From contig JAPWGK010000016.1 in assembly GCA_029641185.1 (NCBI GenBank), positions 310,001 through 374,000 on the forward strand: a DNA stretch of 64,000 bases, written 5' to 3'. This document shows positions 23,974 through 34,713 of this stretch, piece by piece. Position 1 is the stretch's first letter. Every line of letters starts with the position of its first letter. The DNA comes from Pseudofabraea citricarpa. Its lineage: Eukaryota > Ascomycota > Leotiomycetes > Helotiales > Dermateaceae. Made by a program: the position numbers and the translations under genes. The notes below the pieces were generated by a model, which saw only the letters and a list, made by a program, of their open reading frames with translations, was not told where the DNA came from and did not search any database.

Positions 23974-24743
23974 ATGCTATTGTCACGCGTCGCCTCATTT
24001 GTTCTTGTCGTTATCTTGTCACAGTTCTGTACCAGTTTTGTAATCCCAGACCAGAAGGTTTTGGAGAGCACAAAAGGCACCTTTGATGCTATCCGATCTG
24101 TGTAGGTAACCTAGCACGGCAAAGTGATCGCCTAGCTAACACGGCCTACAAGTCTGAAGCGAGCTGATATCATTGACGAAGTCATTGACGATTTCAAGCC
24201 CAGCTGCTACGTTGCTGCGTTCTATGGCCATGACAAGCAACCCGTGACATTTGGCAACATCTTCAAGACTCCCAAGACCAAGAAGATCCCTTCCGTCAAG
24301 ATTGCTTGTCCAGATAAAGAAACGACTCCCGGCCTCACTCTTATTCTCACTGACCCAGATGCACCTTCAAGAGACAATCCAAAGTGGGCTGAGATGTGCC
24401 ACTTCATTGGAACTGTCCCAGTGAAAAAAGACCATGACCTCGATCTGAGTCTTGCCGGCAGCGACCTTGAAGAGGTAGTCGAATGTAAGCACAGATTAAC
24501 TGAGTATTGAATTTATCTGACTTGTTGGGACCAGACAAACCTCCGGGACCTCCACCAGAGACGGGATATCATCGTTATGTATTTCTGCTTCTTGAAGGAG
24601 ACAATACAAATCTCACAGCACCTGATGATCGTCAGCACTGGGGCACGGGAAAGAAACGACATGGTGTTAGAGATTGGGCGAAGAAGGAGGGTCTGAAGGT
24701 AGTTGGTGCCAATTTCTTCATCGAGAAGAACAAAAAGCAGTGA
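23974..24743 (+). CDS. Secreted phosphatidylethanolamine-binding-like protein (PEBP / Tfs1-like)
   Basis: Exons 23974-24101, 24153-24484 and 24535-24743 give 222 residues. It starts with a signal peptide (MLLSRVASFVLVVILSQF, cleavage expected near residue 22). The PEBP core has LILTDPDAPSRDNPKWAEMCHF, broken here as DPDAPSRDNP and HFIGTVP, then YKPPGPPPETGYHRYVFLL in the next exon. PEBPs bind anionic ligands or lipid headgroups; the yeast relative Tfs1 inhibits carboxypeptidase Y and modulates Ras. The signal peptide suggests a secreted or vacuolar form. The first donor is GTAGGT at 24102; a nearby GTAACC would leave an in-frame stop. The frame stays open upstream of the ATG, but the signal peptide argues for the start at 23974. 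Confidence 0.88.
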
Positions 24744-25363
24744 AGAAAAGTTAGGCGATCTTGAAAATTATCCGATCGAGAGGTTGCTCAGGGGATTAAA
24801 CGAGCAATTGGAAAAGTGAAGAACGAGGTCACTTTTGAGGGCTTATAATTTGCTAAGCAAACATTATTCAAATGTATGGTCAAAGGATAGTTGCTCATAA
24901 GTCTTGTTCAGATGGACGATCTGGCGAGAAGCCCGAATATCTACCAGGAGCCAAGGCTCAGTCAACAAGGAATCACATCAAAGTATGTTCCCCACTCTTC
25001 AGAAAGATGCGTTCAATTCATCCGCAATCGGCCTTTGAAGGGCCTGAGAAAGACAAGGGCTTTCCGCTATTTCGTACTCCGTAGGTCTCGGTACTTGAGA
25101 ATTCAAGGGCGATCGCTTTTACCCCCGCAGTTTAAATAAAGTCTTGGCATTCTGCCAGCCCCCCAGGAACGCTTCACGTCACTGACCCCTCACGACTTTA
25201 CTCGGTTTTCTTTTGTTTACCCTTGAGTATTTGTAAAATTCTGCTGCGGTATTCCCCCCGAAGCCCCCGCAATAGCGCTCTTGCTCGTCAATGGGGTGGG
25301 TTCGTGGACTATAAGTATGCTGGCTCGGGGACATGGCCGGCCCTTCAGGTTGCAACGACCAAG
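24744..25363. other. Intergenic
   Basis: This 620-bp region contains the PEBP 3' end and the lactonohydrolase promoter. No feature is supported. Confidence 0.5.
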
Positions 25364-26972
25364 ATGGCTCGCAATTCTGCTTTTCTCCTCGTGTGCTTGC
25401 TCTTTGCTTCCAATCTATCAAGGACTCGTGCCCAGCCACCAGGAACCATCTCACCACTTACTCAATCATGTGGTCCCTCCCCTTCCGTCCTCTGCATAAA
25501 CAATTATGCTGCCGTGATGCCGTACCCGTTCTACCGGATGGCCTCCCGTAACGGTAGCTATGAAGATACCTACGACTCGACTGACGTTCCGAACGATCCC
25601 TCGTTCTCGCTCGTCAAGAATGCCTCGTTCCTCGTCTTCAATGAGAAGTTGGGTCTGGAAGTCCTCGGTTCCAATCCGACGTATGACTTCATGTTTCTCG
25701 TGAACGATGCCGTTCACGAAGCACCCGTCTACTCGCCCGCAACGAACAAGTTGTATTTCTCTCAATTGAGAGGTACTACCAGTCCGCCTGGGTTCCTGCC
25801 CCAGCTCGTCGTCAATTTGAATTTTGATCCGCCGTACCTTGGGGAGTTGATAAGCGACCCGCCCATTTATGCTCCGAACGGAGGCACGCTTAGCAATGGT
25901 TTGTGAGTTATTTTCTGTGGTCATTTGACTTCACGTAATACTTAGAGATGGTAATGCTTATACTTTTGAATAGGATTTACTGGGGAGTCTCAGGCGGAAA
26001 TAAGAGTATAGGTGGTATCGAATCTAGGCCGGGTATCGCTACGCTCGATCCAGTGACTAACAAGACGACGATCTTGCTAAACAACTATTTTGGATATTAC
26101 TTCAATACTGTTGATGATCTTTTCGTCGACGACAAGGGAGACATCTGGTAAGTGTCTCTCGGCAATTAATTCAAGAATATAGGCTAAACGCACCTGATTT
26201 ATAGGTTTACGGATCCTCGTAAGTGATTGTTTCCTCCGTGATCCATAATTGACACGCGTGAAATGTAAAGAGTGAGTGTTAATCAAAACCCATTAGAATA
26301 CTCATGGTTCAATGCCCTCGTCGATACAGCACCGCAACTCACAACTGCTTCATATCGATTCCGGCCCTCCACGGGCGCCGTCTATATCGTAGAAGACTCC
26401 ATCCTACAACCAAACGGCATCGCCATCTCGCCTAAAGTGGAAAACGGCTCGCAGACGGTATACATATCTGACACGGGCGCCATCTCTGGTACCATAGAGG
26501 AATCCTTAGGGCCCCAGGGTGCAACGTTCAACACTACCGGTATGTGACATTCTGATCTCTGTGGTGTTCAATGGCAAAAGGTACTGATTAGCGAATTAGG
26601 AAAACGCACCATCTACGCCTTTGATCTGACGCAAGACGGGAACCATCTAATTAATAAGCGCCCTATCCACCTCTCGCAGGACTGGGCTCCCGATGGGTTG
26701 AAGGTTGCCCGGAATGGCTATGTCGGTACGTATTCTCCTCTTCCTTTTTCTGCTGTTTCTCTTGGGTAAGGGCTAAGTCCCAAATAGTTGCCGGAGCTGG
26801 AAAGGGCGTCGATGTCATGGACCCAGATGGTGCTTTACTTGTGAGGATCCAGACGAACTTCACCGTCCAGAATTTCGCCTGGACGGGCAGTGATTACAAG
26901 GAGTTTTGGCTCATGGGAAATTCGGGGGTTGCGAGAGTGAGGTGGGATTTGCAGGGGCAGGAGTTGAAGTGA
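25364..26972 (+). CDS. Secreted SMP-30/gluconolactonase-like lactonohydrolase
   Basis: Exons 25364-25902, 25974-26147, 26205-26218, 26297-26539, 26600-26725 and 26788-26972 give 426 residues. A signal peptide (MARNSAFLLVCLLFASNLS) comes first. The beta-propeller shows SNGLIYWGVSGG, DIWFTDPQYSWFN, LQPNGIAISP and DGLKVARNGYV-like blades, matching fungal SMP-30/gluconolactonase-like lactonohydrolases that open sugar or aldonate lactones with a divalent metal. Asn and Asp in the PNG and APDG loops fit metal ligands. One exon is only 14 nt (26205-26218) and encodes part of WFTDPQ; the frame needs it. Several N-glycosylation sequons (for example NGS and NAS in exon 1) fit secretion. Downstream is a tandem repeat that reaches the next gene. 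Confidence 0.9.
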
Positions 26973-27066
26973 GGGAAGGTAATAGAATGAAGAAGGGCCA
27001 TCTATGTATGGCGATGCCTAATTCCGATAGTTACCCTATATATAAATACGTAGATATCAGACTATG

Positions 27067-27217
27067 TATGGCTGTGCATAATGTGTATAATCTCCTCTAT
27101 ACTCTGTACGCGCGTATTATACCGGATCTGTCTGACCTTGTATGGTTGTGCATAATTCGTATAACTATCTCGTCTATACTCTGTACGTACATCTTATACT
27201 GGATCTATTTGACCTTA
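27067..27217. repeat. Two-copy tandem repeat of about 75 bp
   Basis: Copies 27067-27140 and 27141-27217 both read TATGG-TGTGCATAAT ... CTATACTCTGTACG ... GGATCT-T-TGACCTT. By hand they differ at 12 positions plus a 3-base gap; 9 of the 12 are transitions, mostly C to T or G to A going from copy 1 to copy 2. A partial third copy may precede (27002-27020). The last three bases are the stop codon complement of the convergent gene ending at 27215. Confidence 0.75.
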
Positions 27218-28258
27218 CTGCTTGCCTGGTAGCCTTGGAGTCCTGTTGGTATGTAAATGCTGCAAAATAGCTTGAAGTCTCCGTACAGCCTGTGGCACTT
27301 CTCTGACCTGTTCAGTTTGCTCCATTTCCTCGACTTCCCTCCTCGCTTCGTTCACCAGAGGCAACATATCTCCCCATACTTCGTCAGTGTATCGAAACAG
27401 AACATCGTTCCACTGCTCCTTGAAACTCTCCCGATTGAGTCCCGTGTATACATATGACTCTTCTGTGTCAAGTTCTGAGTAAGGCATTCTCATGATATTG
27501 GAAGCTTCAAAATTTGGCATCAAATTTAGCCGACCATAAGGATCGACCTGTCCATGAGGTTCTGCTGTGGTAAAGAGGTCCTTGGTCATGGCTCGGATCT
27601 GGTCTCGCTGTTCCGCAGTCAGATTCCAGACTACTTCTTCAGCAGCTGGCTCCTCGAGGGGTTCGCTAGGCATTGGTTCGGAAAGAAGGGCTAGGACATC
27701 TGCTCCATCCCGACTCTCCTGCTCGGCAACTGTGCCCCTTCCTGCAGGAGTCTGTGGTGTTCTGAGTGACGACTCATCATAGTGCTGATGCTGTGCCCAT
27801 ACTTCTCCCCACGAGGACTGGCCAGGTCCTCCAGCATCAAGTGATGGCTCCCCTGCATCCCCAGAAGGGGTAAAAGAGTCAATGCCATCTAAGAAGGACA
27901 AGAACTCGTTCTCTGAATTTCGAACATGCTCTTCACCATGTCCCGGCCTGAAAGAGCCAGCAGCAGCTCCTTGGTGGCTGGTCCCTGGTGCACGTTGCTC
28001 GCTAGTGAGGTCTGATCCTCGACCAGCAGAGCTCGAGCTCGAGGACTGCCCTTTGCCAGAATTTGCCAGAACCGCACCGGCTTGAGCACTTAGCTCGTTC
28101 GCACTCGGTGCTGCAAAGGCGTTTCTTGTCAGCCCGCTTGCCGAGGCTGCAACGCGCGAGAGCATCGAGCCTTGTGATGTATCATCCTGCGGCGGCTGAT
28201 GGTCCTCTGCATCTTTTTCGGGGCGTGCTCGTCCTTTGCCCTTCCGGTCGTCGTCCAT
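27215..28258 (-). CDS. Conserved fungal protein of unknown function
   Basis: A single exon of 347 residues. The start is put at 28258-28256 (MDDDRKGKGRARPEKD); the frame is open further upstream to 28369, but that stretch is not of similar composition. The first 190 residues are disordered and Ser/Ala/Gly-rich with an SRVAASASGLTRNAF patch. The C-terminal half is acidic and helical, with FKEQWNDVLFRYTDEVWGDML and a predicted helix rich in Glu (NEARREVEEMEQ). No enzymatic motif, membrane segment or zinc motif is seen. I do not recognise the family. It is divergent from the PP2A-B55 gene with about 760 bp between starts. Confidence 0.8.
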   Translation of the reverse strand: MDDDRKGKGRARPEKDAEDHQPPQDDTSQGSMLSRVAASASGLTRNAFAAPSANELSAQAGAVLANSGKGQSSSSSSAGRGSDLTSEQRAPGTSHQGAAAGSFRPGHGEEHVRNSENEFLSFLDGIDSFTPSGDAGEPSLDAGGPGQSSWGEVWAQHQHYDESSLRTPQTPAGRGTVAEQESRDGADVLALLSEPMPSEPLEEPAAEEVVWNLTAEQRDQIRAMTKDLFTTAEPHGQVDPYGRLNLMPNFEASNIMRMPYSELDTEESYVYTGLNRESFKEQWNDVLFRYTDEVWGDMLPLVNEARREVEEMEQTEQVREVPQAVRRLQAILQHLHTNRTPRLPGKQ

Positions 28259-29015
28259 GGTGGACAGAAGAGATGTTTCATACTGTAGACATGGCGAGAA
28301 GGTGCCAGGCACCCTGAGGACAAAGGACATCGGGCTAGACAGATGACCATCGAACGATGCTGGCGACACGTGATTGTGCCAAGCAGTCGAGTTTGACCAT
28401 TAGAAATTCCAGAAAAGGGCCCTTCAGACGTTTGCGTCTCTGGCCATCAAGTAGAGATCGCAAAAGGCGCCCTCGCACTCCTCCCAGACTCATCTCATCT
28501 CATCACATCACATTAACCCCAGGCCGTGATCTTTGCGGTGGTGCGACCCCCGGTATTGATTTGTTGGCCTCGTTCGCCTTGCTAGTTCTAGCTGAGGCTC
28601 GCTCGCTCGCTCGTCACTGCTCTTCTCGCCAAGAGACAAGTCAAAACCCCACGACGTTCAAGCACCTCCAGACCCTCCAGACACAACGACTTCCATACCC
28701 ATCCCATCGCTCACTCACGCCCACAACACCCTTGGATCCGATCTCTGCGCGCGAACCGTCGCTCAATCTGCCCCATCCATCCAAGCATCGTCTTCCACTT
28801 CTTCCGCAACCCATCGCCTTCACCCTCACCGGTCATCGCCCCCCGTCCACTACCCTTGCCCCATCAATCAGGTCCTCAGCCTCTCGCGACTGCTAGCCTG
28901 GACGAACTGCATCTCGACGCGATCAAGCCTACACAGTGTTGCTTTCGAGAAGTAGCTGTCTCCTACCACCAGTCATTCGGCGAGGAGTCCTTCTCGTCCA
29001 CACGGGTAGGAAAAG
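28259..29015. promoter_or_regulatory. Bidirectional promoter region between the unknown gene and PP2A-B55
   Basis: This CT-rich region contains the 5' leaders of both genes. No specific element is asserted. Confidence 0.4.
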
Positions 29016-30948
29016 ATGGTAGAAGGGGAACCGAACTCTCCAACTTGGAAGTTCACACAGTTAGTGCCCTGCCCCTCGCCGTCTTCCATTCATTCCCCTC
29101 ATGCGTCTTGCTGTATTCTTTCCGTCTTCTGCGACCCCCCATCCCAGCCGGTCTCGAGGCTGCCGACATATCTGGGGTTGTGGGGGATCTCGCAGCAACG
29201 TTTCAATATCGCTGACTTGAGCTCAGATGTTTTGGCGACAAAGGAGATGTAGAGGATATCACAGAAGGTTAGTTACATCTGCTCGGGAGCTGCACATTGC
29301 CCGTATATGATACACTGTCTGCTATCGGACCAACCTCCGTTTTACTACATGCAGAAATCCCGTGAACCCTAAGCATGGAACCTTGAGCTAATGCGTTATC
29401 TGTCCAGCTGATATCATATCGACGGTCGAGTTTGATCACACCGGCAACTATCTAGCAACGGGTGACAAGGGAGGAAGAGTGGTTCTCTTCGAGAGGAACG
29501 AGACAGTACGTCAATCACACGAGAACAGCGTTGACTGCTCCGACTTCCAAGCATGGTGGACTGACAACGGCGTTAGAAAAAAACATGCGAATACAAGTTT
29601 CATACCGAATTCCAATCTCACGAGCCCGAATTCGATTACCTGAAATCGCTCGAAATAGAAGAGAAGATCAACAAGATCAAGTGGTGCCGGAGACAGAATG
29701 CCTCGCATTATCTGCTATCCACAAACGACAAGACCATCAAGTTATGGAAGGTTTTTGAGAAATCTCTAAAGGTGGTGGCAGAAAACAACTTATCGCACGA
29801 TCTTACCCCCGCAGGAGGCGTTTCTGGGGGTGGCGGCACCAGAGCTATCAGCAACGTTCACTTCTCCGGTTCCCACGATCTTAAATTACCCCGCCTCACC
29901 CACCACGACACAGTTGTTGCGGCGGTACCGCGTCGAACTTATGCCAACGCACACGCTTATCACATCAACAGCATCTCTGTCAATAGTGACGGAGAGACAT
30001 TCATCAGCAGTGATGATCTACGAATAAACCTATGGAACCTGAATATCCAAGATCAGAGCTTCAATATTGTCGATATCAAGCCAGCCAACATGGAGGAGCT
30101 GACTGAGGTTATCACAGCAGCAGAATTCCACCCACAGAGCTGCAATTGGTTCATGTATGCAAGCTCGAAGGGCACAATCAAGCTTGCAGACATGAGAGAG
30201 AGTGCTCTGTGTGACAAGCATGCGAAGCGTAAGTTACAGATATGGGCGATATACGAAACCCTCACTAATTGATTACAGAATTTGAGCAGGAGGAAGACCC
30301 TTCAGCCCGCTCATTCTTCTCAGAGATTATCTCGTCCATTTCTGACGTCAGATTTTCGCACGATGGACGATATATCCTCTCCCGTGATTATCTAACAGTC
30401 AAGATTTGGGATGTGAACATGGAGCGCACTCCAGTCAAGACGATTCCCATCCACGAGCATCTTCGCCCAAGACTGTGCGACACTTATGAGAATGATAGCA
30501 TCTTTGACAAGTTCGAGGTTGTCTTCTCCGGCGATGCTAAGAATGTTATGACTGGAAGCTACAATAACAATTTCATGATCTATCCGTCAGATCCGGACAA
30601 GGAGGTCGAAGTTGTCTTGCAAGCTGACAAGTCTGCATTCAAGGCGAAGAAGGTAGGCGTCCCGACACCCATCAACTCTTCAACAAGCCCAACGGCTACG
30701 AATGGTGGCAAGAAGGGAGGCTCCCGAGCTGGCAGCCCTGCAGCTGGCGCCGGTGGCCAAGGTGGAAGAATGAGAAAGGAAACCGATGCCGATCAGATTG
30801 ATTTCAACAAGAAGATCTTGCATATGAGTTGGCATCCATTTGAGGACAGCATTGCTATCGCAGCCACCAACAATGTAAGAGGTCCCCCACTCCGCACCTG
30901 ACGGCTTGCTAACGTGACGCTCAGCTCTTCGTATTCTCTGCATTGTAG
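29016..30948 (+). CDS. CDC55: PP2A regulatory subunit B, B55/PR55 type
   Basis: Exons 29016-29059, 29227-29267, 29408-29505, 29577-30228, 30279-30874 and 30925-30948 give 484 residues. It is a WD40 propeller of the B55 family: [53 protein letters not shown], then [14 protein letters not shown] and the end LFVFSAL. B55 targets the PP2A A/C core to substrates in mitotic exit, morphogenesis and, in filamentous fungi, hyphal growth. A Gly/Ser/Ala-rich loop (about residues 390-420) interrupts the propeller, as in other Pezizomycotina. The final coding exon is only 24 nt. The first two introns share the uncommon donor GTTAGT. Confidence 0.95.
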
Positions 30949-32667
30949 AAAGTGGTAGTATTTGGAAGAGGTCTCATGGTCATATTCCATCGGCGTTTCA
31001 GTGCGAGGTTGGCTACAGCGTTTTCAGATCTTCTTGTGCCCGGATTCCCAATTCGGTTCAGACTCGAGACTTTCCTAGTTTACGAGTAACGAACATATGT
31101 CATCAATGGTAGAAGGGTTGTCATAAATGGAGGCGAGAAGGGGCGGTTTACACGGGGGACTGCAGGTGGTGGTTTCCGGGGCATCGGGGCTTGAGGAGGG
31201 GTTTGGTGGGCTCTCCCCTCGCTCTCCGATGTCAGGAGGGTTCCCGTGCGGTACGAGTTGTTTATTCGGCTTCTGACTACAGGGTGTGTTCTGTGGTGAA
31301 TCAGGTAAACTAGGTAGCCAGCTCGCGAATGAATAATGCAAAGGCAGACTTCCAACATACGACGTGCTCCGTCTCCGTCTTTGGTGCAGGTTGGGAGAGG
31401 AGAGGAGAGGGTGGTGCACTAATGTGGATGTGGATGTGGCATAGAGATGGTGACTAAGAACAATTGCGCGGTGGAGAAGCACATGGGATGGAATGATGGA
31501 ATGTGTCGAGCAAAGACGGGATTAACGTTAATGCGGTCGGTCGGTTCAATGTGTTGTATGTATTATTGTATTGTATTTTCTGTAAAGTGCAAGGTGACGA
31601 CGGGGGTGGTGGGTGCAGGATTTCCCACCAACGAACGGATTGGCGTCACAAGGAGTTGGATCGCTCTGATCAGCCTCTCGGGCTGGGCTGGACTGGGCTG
31701 GATGAATTTAAGCATAACTTGTTTGTGCACGCCTGCAAGGTGTTGGTTGTGGTGGTGGTGGTGGAGGGAGGGGAGGGTGTGGATGGGTGGGAGAGTGGGC
31801 GAGTGGGTGTGCAGCCTGTCTTCAGTCCTGAGTCTGGAGTCTGGACTGCCCAGGACAAGACAAGCCACAGCCGCCAGCCCGTCGGTAATCGTTGACTCGC
31901 AGCGGATAAATTATGGACAAGGGCTTGCAGCCTGAGCCTGAGCCAGCCTGAGCCAGGGCGTGCAAGTGCCTACTGTATTGCCTATTACCTACTGTATTGC
32001 CCCCCCCTAATGCCTGTTCTCCAGGGGGGAGGGGGAATGCTAAAATTGATTGCCGCCATTGCTAAGCTGCCCTGCCCTGTCCTGTCCTGCCACTTACAGT
32101 AGTACTGTACTGCAATCTGGCCCCATAACCTGCATTCATCAGCTGCCAGGCCACCAGTGCACCACCACTACTGTACTGTACTGGACCACCATCATTTTCC
32201 CAGCTTCCCAGCTTCCCAGCTTCCTACCAGCCTGCCGGCCCTGTCAACAAACCTGTCCTGTCCTGTACTGTCCTGGCCTGCACTGTACTGTACTGTACTG
32301 TAAATCTGTGCCAACTTCGGCATTGATGCCTGAGCGTGATCTTTCCTCTTCTTCCTAGGTGAGAGCCCATCATCCCAGCTACCTTAATGCAAATGAAGAA
32401 AAAGGCCCCCCCGAGTCCCCACCGCCAACAACAACAGCCTTTGTCTTCGTGGCCCTCACCTCACCTCGAGAAAACAAAAAACAAAAAAAAAAAGAAACCA
32501 AAAAAATAATCTACCGTGTCACCACCTGGACACACGCGCTGTGCATCTTGCATTCGCCCTGCACAAACTCTCGCCCTCCGCCTCCGCCCTCCCGCCCTTG
32601 ACCACAAAAAGCGACTGAACCATATGCAGCCAGTAGACGACGATACCAACGCGCTACATTGCCTGCA
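30949..32667. other. Intergenic, low complexity
   Basis: This 1.7-kb region has GT-rich sequence (31600-31810), two direct copies of CCTACTGTATTGCC (about 31970-32001), C-runs, and repeated CTGTACTG/CTGTCCTG words (32075-32305). No gene is supported. Confidence 0.5.
32075..32305. repeat. CTGTACTG / CTGTCCTG-rich repeat tract
   Basis: The words CTGTACTG, CTGTCCTG and CCCAGCTT recur many times, ending with four near-perfect ACTGT units at about 32281-32301. The same CTGTACTG word recurs near 38615-38640 upstream of another gene. Confidence 0.6.
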
Positions 32668-34234
32668 ATGGCCAGAAAACGCAGAGCTGACTCCAACAGC
32701 AACCAGGCCAACAACAGCCCTATGACCCTTCAATCCAACACGACGCGGCGCCGTTCTACCCTACGAGACCTTCAATCCTCAGTTGTTGCCGACGGCGATG
32801 TCATAACCCCCAAGGTCATCAACGCCGCACCCTCCCTGGAAAAGGCGGAAATGTATGGCATAGACGATCCCCGACCAACCTCCTCCCGAATCATGGCCTT
32901 GCTGGGGCGCATCTTTATCGAGACGATTCCACAATGGCTTGCCGTCGGTGCCATGCTGGCCCTGATATTTGGTGGTTGCTGCTCCAATGTGAGTGTCCGA
33001 TTCCGCGGTGGCCTGATGTTGGGCGAGGGCTTATGGAATATACAATAGGTGTTTGCTCTGGAGGCCATTATCAAGTAAGTGAAGCGTAAGGAGGTTGCAT
33101 CAGGTCTATGCTAATGATTTCTGCAGAGTCGAGCCAGATAGTGGTATGCAATACAAGTCTCCAATGCCTCACTTACTCCACTCTGACATCTCCCAGGAAC
33201 CCTCTTGACGTTCGTACAATTCATATTTGTCTCGGTTCTGGGGTACATATCCCAATTCGACTCCAACAGAGCACCCTTCTTCCTCAGACCCAATCGAGTT
33301 CCCATCCGCCGCTGGCTCATCAATATTATCTTGTTCTTTACTATAAATATTTTGAACAACCATGCATTTAGCTACAACATCTCGGTGCCTGTACATATCA
33401 TTCTGCGATCGGGAGGGAGCATTACAACTCTGGCTGCTGGGTTCATATGGGGAAAGCGCTTTTCTCGGATTCAGGTCACCGCTGTTACGTTGTTGACCAT
33501 TGGTGTAATTATTGCGGCTTATTCGGATGCGCAATCAAAGGTAAGCCAAAAAATCCGGAGGCTAGAGCTAAAACTAAAAATGATTACAGAGAACTGTCGA
33601 GTCCGAGCAAGGCATCCCTGCTTTTAGCACTGGGCTTGCTATCCTCTTTATTGCTCAAGTTCTGTCGGCAATAATGGGTTTGTATACGGAAGAGACATAC
33701 CGAGAATATGGTCCTCATTGGAAAGAGAACCTCTTCTATTCTCATCTCCTCTCACTGCCGCTCTTTATTCCATTCCTGCCATCAATCTGGAGTCAATTCC
33801 TTCGTCTAGCAGCATCTCCACCGTTGGCTATCCCAGCTTCCGAATCACTCACAAACCTCCCGATGGATATCCAGAAGATCTTGAGCACCGTCCAACTGCC
33901 AAGCCAGCTCGTTTACTTGGTGATGAACGTATTGACGCAGTACGCATGTATCCGTGGTGTTAATCTGCTCGCTTCAGCAGTTTCCGCCCTGACAGTCACC
34001 ATTGTTCTCAATGTGCGCAAGCTTGTAAGCTTATTGTTGAGTATATGGTTGTTTGGAAACAGACTATCACCAGGGACAATGCTTGGTGCATGTATTGTAT
34101 TTTTTGCCGGAGGCATGTATGGTTTGGACGGCTCGAAACATTCTGGTCGACCTAGACATCGACAGAGTGTGGGGTCTGTGAGCAGCATGAATCCAAGAGC
34201 TGCTGCTGCTGCCAGTAATGGTAAAGCTGGATGA
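32668..34234 (+). CDS. YEA4: UDP-N-acetylglucosamine transporter, Yea4/SLC35B4 type
   Basis: Exons 32668-32988, 33049-33074, 33127-33143, 33197-33540 and 33590-34234 give 450 residues. A hydrophilic N-terminus of about 80 residues precedes roughly ten membrane helices. Family marks are GGCCSNVFALEAII, TFVQFIFVSVLGY, NNHAFSYNISVPVHIILRSGG, GLYTEETY and QLVYLVMNVLTQYACIRGVNLL. Transporters of this clade carry UDP-GlcNAc (and UDP-xylose in animals) into the ER or Golgi, supporting chitin and glycan synthesis. Exon 3 has only 17 nt. The start at 32668 follows a CA-rich leader; an in-frame upstream ATG is absent. Confidence 0.93.
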
Positions 34235-34713
34235 ATGTTACATAAAATTAGATTATGTGGTGAATAGACGGAGCCTTGTGCTCTTAAATCTTTGTGAACG
34301 TCGGCGAACTCCGATGGGTTGGGGGTGTATGCGCCAGGCTAGTAAGGTACGCGAGCCTTGTGCGAGCAGGTTGTACAGCCTCGCGAGAACTGAATTCTTT
34401 CTGCCGATGGCTATGACTCTTGTGTAGCTCCAACACCCTAGACCTCCCGGATCAACGGTCGAATCTTCTTTGGTGTGATCATTTGCCATTTCCTTGTATA
34501 GAAATCCTTTCCCACTGAGGCAAACGGCTTTGTTGTTTGTTCAGAAAATGGCTGGTATGATACCCATCCAGTGCCCGAGGACTGCTAGGCCCCCCAAGCT
34601 ACTTGGGAGCTGTCTCTGAAGTAATTGATACCTGACAATATAAACCAGATCGATTCGCATCCGGATCAAACTCTCCAAAGCTGGGACCTTCCAGAACTTC
34701 GGCATTTGATGAG
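34235..34713. other. Intergenic
   Basis: The nucleotide-sugar transporter 3' end and AMP deaminase promoter lie here. No feature is supported. Confidence 0.45.

Noticed and set aside
23514..24086. 190-residue frame overlapping the PEBP-like first exon
   Set aside because: Another frame carries a signal peptide and the PEBP fold there, so this is a shadow.
23974..26972. PEBP-like and lactonohydrolase genes as a secreted-protein cluster
   Set aside because: Only two adjacent genes with unrelated roles; no further cluster genes.
31075..31482. 135-residue minus-strand Pro/Ser-rich frame
   Set aside because: It arises from low-complexity DNA downstream of the PP2A-B55 gene.
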